From contig NZ_CP097322.1 in NCBI RefSeq assembly GCF_023515955.1, forward strand, positions 1,426,001 through 1,490,000: 64,000 nt of DNA, given 5' to 3'. This document shows, piece by piece, positions 58,673 through 64,000 of the stretch. The first letter of the stretch is position 1, and the number at the start of each line of letters is the position of its first letter. Below the pieces are notes generated by a model that saw only the letters and a program-made list of their open reading frames with translations, did not search any database and had not been told where the DNA came from. The translations under genes were made by a program, and so were the position numbers. The stretch is from Streptomyces sp. RerS4. GTDB taxonomy: Bacteria; Actinomycetota; Actinomycetes; Streptomycetales; Streptomycetaceae.

Positions 58673-59779
58673 CTAGAGCGCGAGCAGCTCCTTGGTCGTA
58701 ATGGTGAGTAGCTCGGGACCGCCGTCCGCCTCGGGGCGCACGACGAGCGTGTCATCGATCCGGACACCTCCCCGGCCGGGGAGGTGAACCCCCGGTTCGA
58801 CGGTGACCGGCACGCAAGCGTCCAGTTTACCCATTGCCGTAGGTGCAAGCTGCGGGTCCTCGTCGATTTCGAGTCCGACCCCGTGTCCCATCCATCCGGC
58901 GAGGGCCTCGCCGTGCCCGGCGGAGTCCAGTACGGACCGTGCCGCGCGGTCGACGTCACGGTACGCGGCGCCCGGCAGCAGGGCCTCCCGGCCGGCCCGC
59001 TGAGCGGCGAAGACGACGTCGTACAGCTCGATCTGCCAGTCCGCCGGCGTGGTGCCGATCACGAAGGTGCGGCCGATCTCGCAGCGGTAGCCCCGGTAGT
59101 TCGCGCCCAGGCAGACGGAGAGGAAGTCGCCCTCCTCCACCCGCCGGTCGGAGGGCCGGTGGCGGGAACGGCCCGAGTGGGGGCCGGTGCCCACGGAGGT
59201 GGGGAAGGCCGGGCCGTCGGCGCCGTGGTCGACGAGGCGGCGTTCCAGCTCCAGCGCGAGGTGCCGTTCGGTGCGGCCGACGAGGATCGACTCCAGCAGC
59301 TCGCCGAGGGCCTGGTCGGCGATCTCGGCGGCGATCCGCAGGCAGGCGATCTCCTCCTCGTCCTTGACGAGGCGCTGCTGTTCGACCGCCGACCCCAGGT
59401 CGGCCAGCCGCAGCCGGGGCGCGACCGAGCCGAGGGCCCGGTGCCGGGCGACGGTGAGGTGGTGCTCCTCCACCGCCAGGGACTCCGCCCGCGCGGACGC
59501 CGCCAGGTCGGCGGCGGCCACGGCCGGGTCGGCGCCGGGGCCGGGCAGGACGCACAGCCGCAGGCGCTCGTCGAGACGCCCCTCGTCGACCTCACCGGAC
59601 GGGGTGGCGGCGCTGAACAGCACGTCCTCCCCCGGCCCGATCAGCAGGACGGCGCCCGGCGGGAACGCCCCGGAGAGGTAGCGGACGTTCGCCGGACGCG
59701 TGATCAGTACCGCGGAGTGGCCCGAGGCGGCGCAGCGGTCGCGGAGCAGGCCCCGGCGGTTCGCGTACACGTCTGACAT
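58673..59779 (-). CDS. M24-family (aminopeptidase P-like) protein with altered metal site
   Basis: A 368-residue pita-bread-fold protein with a creatinase N-domain. At the positions of the five metal ligands (Asp-x10-Asp, His, Glu, Glu) it has Cys223 ([13 protein letters not shown]) and Glu234 (CEIGRTF), then the usual His299 ([10 protein letters not shown]) and Glu328 ([10 protein letters not shown]), and Asp342 ([10 protein letters not shown]). So three of five ligands differ from the canonical set. It may bind another metal, have another activity, or be non-peptidase. It lies 59 bp upstream of efp on the same strand. Confidence 0.8.
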   Translation of the reverse strand: MSDVYANRRGLLRDRCAASGHSAVLITRPANVRYLSGAFPPGAVLLIGPGEDVLFSAATPSGEVDEGRLDERLRLCVLPGPGADPAVAAADLAASARAESLAVEEHHLTVARHRALGSVAPRLRLADLGSAVEQQRLVKDEEEIACLRIAAEIADQALGELLESILVGRTERHLALELERRLVDHGADGPAFPTSVGTGPHSGRSRHRPSDRRVEEGDFLSVCLGANYRGYRCEIGRTFVIGTTPADWQIELYDVVFAAQRAGREALLPGAAYRDVDRAARSVLDSAGHGEALAGWMGHGVGLEIDEDPQLAPTAMGKLDACVPVTVEPGVHLPGRGGVRIDDTLVVRPEADGGPELLTITTKELLAL

Positions 59780-59874
59780 GTATTCGAGCCTACGAGGACC
59801 CGGCGGATCCGGCCCGGCGAGCGCGTCCGGACGGGGCCGCGGCGGCGGGGGCGGCCGGCGGGGGGCGCGGTGGA

Positions 59875-59888
59875 GGCCCGTACGGGCC
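59875..59888. terminator. Short palindrome after the P-loop ATPase gene
   Basis: GGCCCGTACGGGCC, a perfect 14-bp palindrome 13 nt after the ATPase stop on the minus strand. Confidence 0.4.
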
Positions 59889-59901
59889 GTCGTACGAGCC
59901 G

Positions 59902-60633
59902 TCAGCCCGCCGGGGCGGCCAGGGCCCGCGCGAGGGCCTCGTCCAGGGCGCGGGCGGTGCCCTCCACGTCGAGGTGGGAGTTGTCGATGATCGGCAGGCC
60001 GGAGCCGTACCAGCCGGCCATCCGCCCGTGGATCCGGGCGACTTCCTCGTCGGACAGGCGCCGGTTGCCGGAGCGGGCGGCGTTGCGCTCCAGGACGATC
60101 TCCAGGCCGGGCAGCAGCACCACGGGCAGCAGCCCGGGGCCGACGTGCCGCTTCCAGCCGCCGAGGCCCACCACGGGCCGGTCCGGGAAGACGGCGTCGT
60201 CCAGGATGCAGGAGATGCCGTTGGCCAGGTAGTTGCGGGCGGCGAAGCCGCAGGTGCGGCGGGCCAGGCGGTACTGGGCCTCGGAGTGTTCGTTCCAGCC
60301 GGCCTGCGGGTCGGCGAAGCCGGAGCGGACCCACTCGCGCACGTCGTCCAGGCTGATGTGCGCGGTGGCCACCGGGCGGCTCGCCGCCCAGTGGCGGGCC
60401 ACGGTGGTCTTGCCCGCACCCGCCGGGCCGATGAGCAGCACGGCCAGGGTGGCGCCGCCCGTGCCCGGCGCGGGGGGCCGGTGCGGCGCGGCGGCGGCCG
60501 GTGGCAGGGGGATGTGCCCCGTCGCGTCCGGGACCGGCGCCGGCGGCCGGCCCTGCTCGGGGGGTATCGGCGGCTGCGGGGGCACCGCCGGGTGGTGTCC
60601 CGGCGGCCCCCAGCCCCCCACTCCGTGCTGCAT
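59902..60633 (-). CDS. P-loop ATPase/kinase of unknown target
   Basis: A 243-residue protein. The first about 60 residues are Pro/Gly/His-rich and disordered (MQHGVGGWGPPGHHPAVPPQ). Walker A is LLIGPAGAGKTTVARHWA, followed by ISLDDVREWVRSGFADPQAG and ILDDAVFPDRPVVG, the layout of AAA_33 small-molecule or nucleotide kinases. It resembles zeta-toxin-like and polynucleotide-kinase-like P-loop proteins but lacks a recognised partner. ATG 60633 is preferred (GGAG upstream) over a longer in-frame start that overlaps aroQ. Confidence 0.75.
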   Translation of the reverse strand: MQHGVGGWGPPGHHPAVPPQPPIPPEQGRPPAPVPDATGHIPLPPAAAAPHRPPAPGTGGATLAVLLIGPAGAGKTTVARHWAASRPVATAHISLDDVREWVRSGFADPQAGWNEHSEAQYRLARRTCGFAARNYLANGISCILDDAVFPDRPVVGLGGWKRHVGPGLLPVVLLPGLEIVLERNAARSGNRRLSDEEVARIHGRMAGWYGSGLPIIDNSHLDVEGTARALDEALARALAAPAG

Positions 60634-60679
60634 CCGCGCCACTCCGTCTCGTTCAGGCGACTGATGCGAGAACGTTATC

Positions 60680-62719
<2,040 letters not shown>

Positions 62720-62723
<4 letters not shown>

Positions 62724-63904
62724 CGGATCTGCAGGTTGTCGAGGTACGACCGCACGTTGCGGCGGGTCTCGGGGACGGAGTCACCGCCGAACTTCTCGAC
62801 CAGCGCGTCGGCGAGGACCAGCGCGACCATGGCCTCGGCGACGATGCCCGCGGCCGGGACGGCGCAGACGTCGGAGCGCTGGTGGTGCGCGGCGGCGGCC
62901 TCGCCGGTCGCCACGTCCACGGTGGCGAGGGCCTTCGGGACGGTCGCGATGGGCTTCATCGCCGCGCGTACGCGCAGCAGTTCGCCGGTGGTCAGGCCGC
63001 CCTCGGTGCCGCCGGAGCGGCCGGAGGCGCGCTTGATGCCCTCGGGGGTGGAGACGATCTCGTCGTGGGCCTGGGAGCCGGGCACGCGGGCCAGATCGAA
63101 GCCGTCGCCGACCTCGACGCCCTTGATGGCCTGGATGCCCATGAGCGCGGCGGCGAGGCGCGCGTCGAGGCGGCGGTCCCAGTGGACGTGCGAGCCGAGC
63201 CCGACGGGCACCCCGTACGCCAGGACCTCGACGACGCCGCCGAGGGTGTCGCCGTCCTTGTGGGCCTGGTCGATCTCGGCGACCATCGCCTTCGAGGCGT
63301 CGGCGTCGAGGCAGCGCACCGGGTCGGCGTCGAGCTTCTCGACGTCGGCGGGGGTCGGCAGGACTCCGTAGGGGGCCTTGGCCGAGGCCAGCTCCACCAC
63401 GTGGGAGACGATCTCGATGCCGGCGGCCTCCTTGAGGAAGGACCGGGCGATCGCGCCGAGGGCGACGCGGGCGGCCGTCTCACGGGCGCTGGCGCGCTCC
63501 AGGATCGGGCGGGCCTCGTCGAAGCCGTACTTCTGCATGCCCGCGAGGTCGGCGTGGCCGGGGCGCGGACGGGTCAGCGGCGCGTTACGGCCGGTGTCCT
63601 TGAGCAGCGAGGGGTCGACGGGGTCGGCCGACATGACCGTCTCCCACTTCGGCCACTCGGTGTTGCCGATCATGACGGCGACCGGGGAACCCAGCGACAG
63701 CCCGTGGCGGACGCCGCCGAGGAAGGTCACCTCGTCCTGCTCGAACTTCATCCGGGCGCCGCGGCCGTAGCCGAGCCGGCGCCGGGCCAGGTGGTCGGCC
63801 ACCAGCCCGGTGGTGACCGGGACGCCGGCGGGAAGGCCCTCCAGCGTCGCAACCAGCGCCGGTCCGTGCGACTCTCCGGCGGTCAGCCAACGCAACCTGC
63901 TCAA
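62720..63904 (-). CDS. aroC: Chorismate synthase
   Basis: A 394-residue protein. Signatures: [64 protein letters not shown] and [20 protein letters not shown]-dependent final step to chorismate. The start is TTG 63904, which gives [14 protein letters not shown] and follows GAGGAG at good spacing; it overlaps the stop of a 23-codon ORF. Confidence 0.96.
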
Positions 63905-63972
63905 CGATGCTCCTCATGCTCGCGCCTGGCACTGCGACGACGCGACCGGGTGCGCTGCCCCGGACCCGCCAT
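63901..63972 (-). CDS. Possible 23-residue Arg-rich leader ORF before aroC
   Basis: ATG 63972 with GGGAGG about 8-10 nt upstream encodes 23 residues, 9 of them Arg and 3 His (it contains [17 protein letters not shown]), and its TGA overlaps the aroC TTG by 4 nt. It could be a translational-coupling leader. Too short for codon statistics to settle; conservation would decide. Confidence 0.4.
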   Translation of the reverse strand: MAGPGQRTRSRRRSARREHEEHR

Positions 63973-64000
63973 ACCCTGATCCTCCCACGTCCGGGCGGGT

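Overview
The window is chromosomal DNA of a Streptomyces or a very close relative. Evidence: very high GC with strong third-position bias, GTG and TTG starts, long open antisense frames, a near-textbook BldD with its operator, a 107-residue sIHF, and the conserved actinobacterial gene order rpe-rsmB-fmt-priA-metK-coaBC-rpoZ-gmk-sIHF-pyr operon-bldD-nusB-efp-aro genes. No rRNA, tRNA, CRISPR array or phage was seen.

Layout. 1-1258: the end of a LytS-type sensor kinase and a frameshifted remnant of an ATP-binding regulator. 1255-3320: a GuaB1-type CBS-domain oxidoreductase and a cupin. 3512-4804: an IS701-like transposase relative with a degraded active site and a TTA codon. 4878-29502: about 25 genes, all on the minus strand, forming the accessory part of the window. 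Read in the direction of transcription they are: a DJ-1 protein, a ThDP decarboxylase-like enzyme, three tandem NTF2-like proteins, a GMC oxidoreductase, a second DJ-1 protein, a VOC protein, an AGE-like epimerase, a partner-switching signalling module wrapped around glgX (STAS, GlgX, STAS, RsbW-like kinase, PP2C phosphatase, MinD-like ATPase), a third DJ-1 protein, an aldehyde dehydrogenase, an F420 reductase-like protein, a three-subunit molybdenum hydroxylase, an MFS transporter, a cyclic-nucleotide-domain histidine kinase, a fourth NTF2-like protein and a TMEM175 channel. Hairpins near 15770, 8830 and 5560 and a MITE-like palindrome near 14900 divide the array into several transcription units. 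29777-33290 (plus strand, divergent): a UBP zinc finger, a response regulator fused to a thioredoxin-reductase-like flavoprotein, a protein with an RHH-like segment, and an overlapping ABM monooxygenase/truncated haemoglobin pair.

33354-39865: a barstar/secreted RNase pair, a small conserved protein, a SorC-type sugar regulator, rpe, rsmB, fmt and an HTH-like protein. 40022-63972: housekeeping genes, namely priA (frameshifted in this sequence), metK, coaBC, rpoZ, gmk, sIHF, the pyrimidine genes (pyrR-pyrB-pyrC-PH protein-carA-carB, then pyrD-pyrF after a strong hairpin), bldD, nusB, efp, a divergent M24 peptidase homologue, a P-loop ATPase, and aroQ-aroB-aroK-aroC.

How the genes may work together (inference): the 5-33 kb region looks like a stress- or redox-switched oxidative module. 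Carbonyl and keto-acid chemistry (ThDP enzyme, ALDH, Mo-hydroxylase, GMC oxidoreductase, DJ-1/VOC proteins) sits with two signalling layers: an RsbW/STAS/PP2C switch, and a possible phosphorelay from the cyclic-nucleotide-domain kinase to the receiver-flavoprotein. In the housekeeping block, a hairpin that would hide the pyrR ribosome binding site suggests PyrR translational repression, and BldD boxes lie between bldD and pyrR. Two single-base frameshifts in homopolymers (near 1090 and 41510) may be sequence errors.
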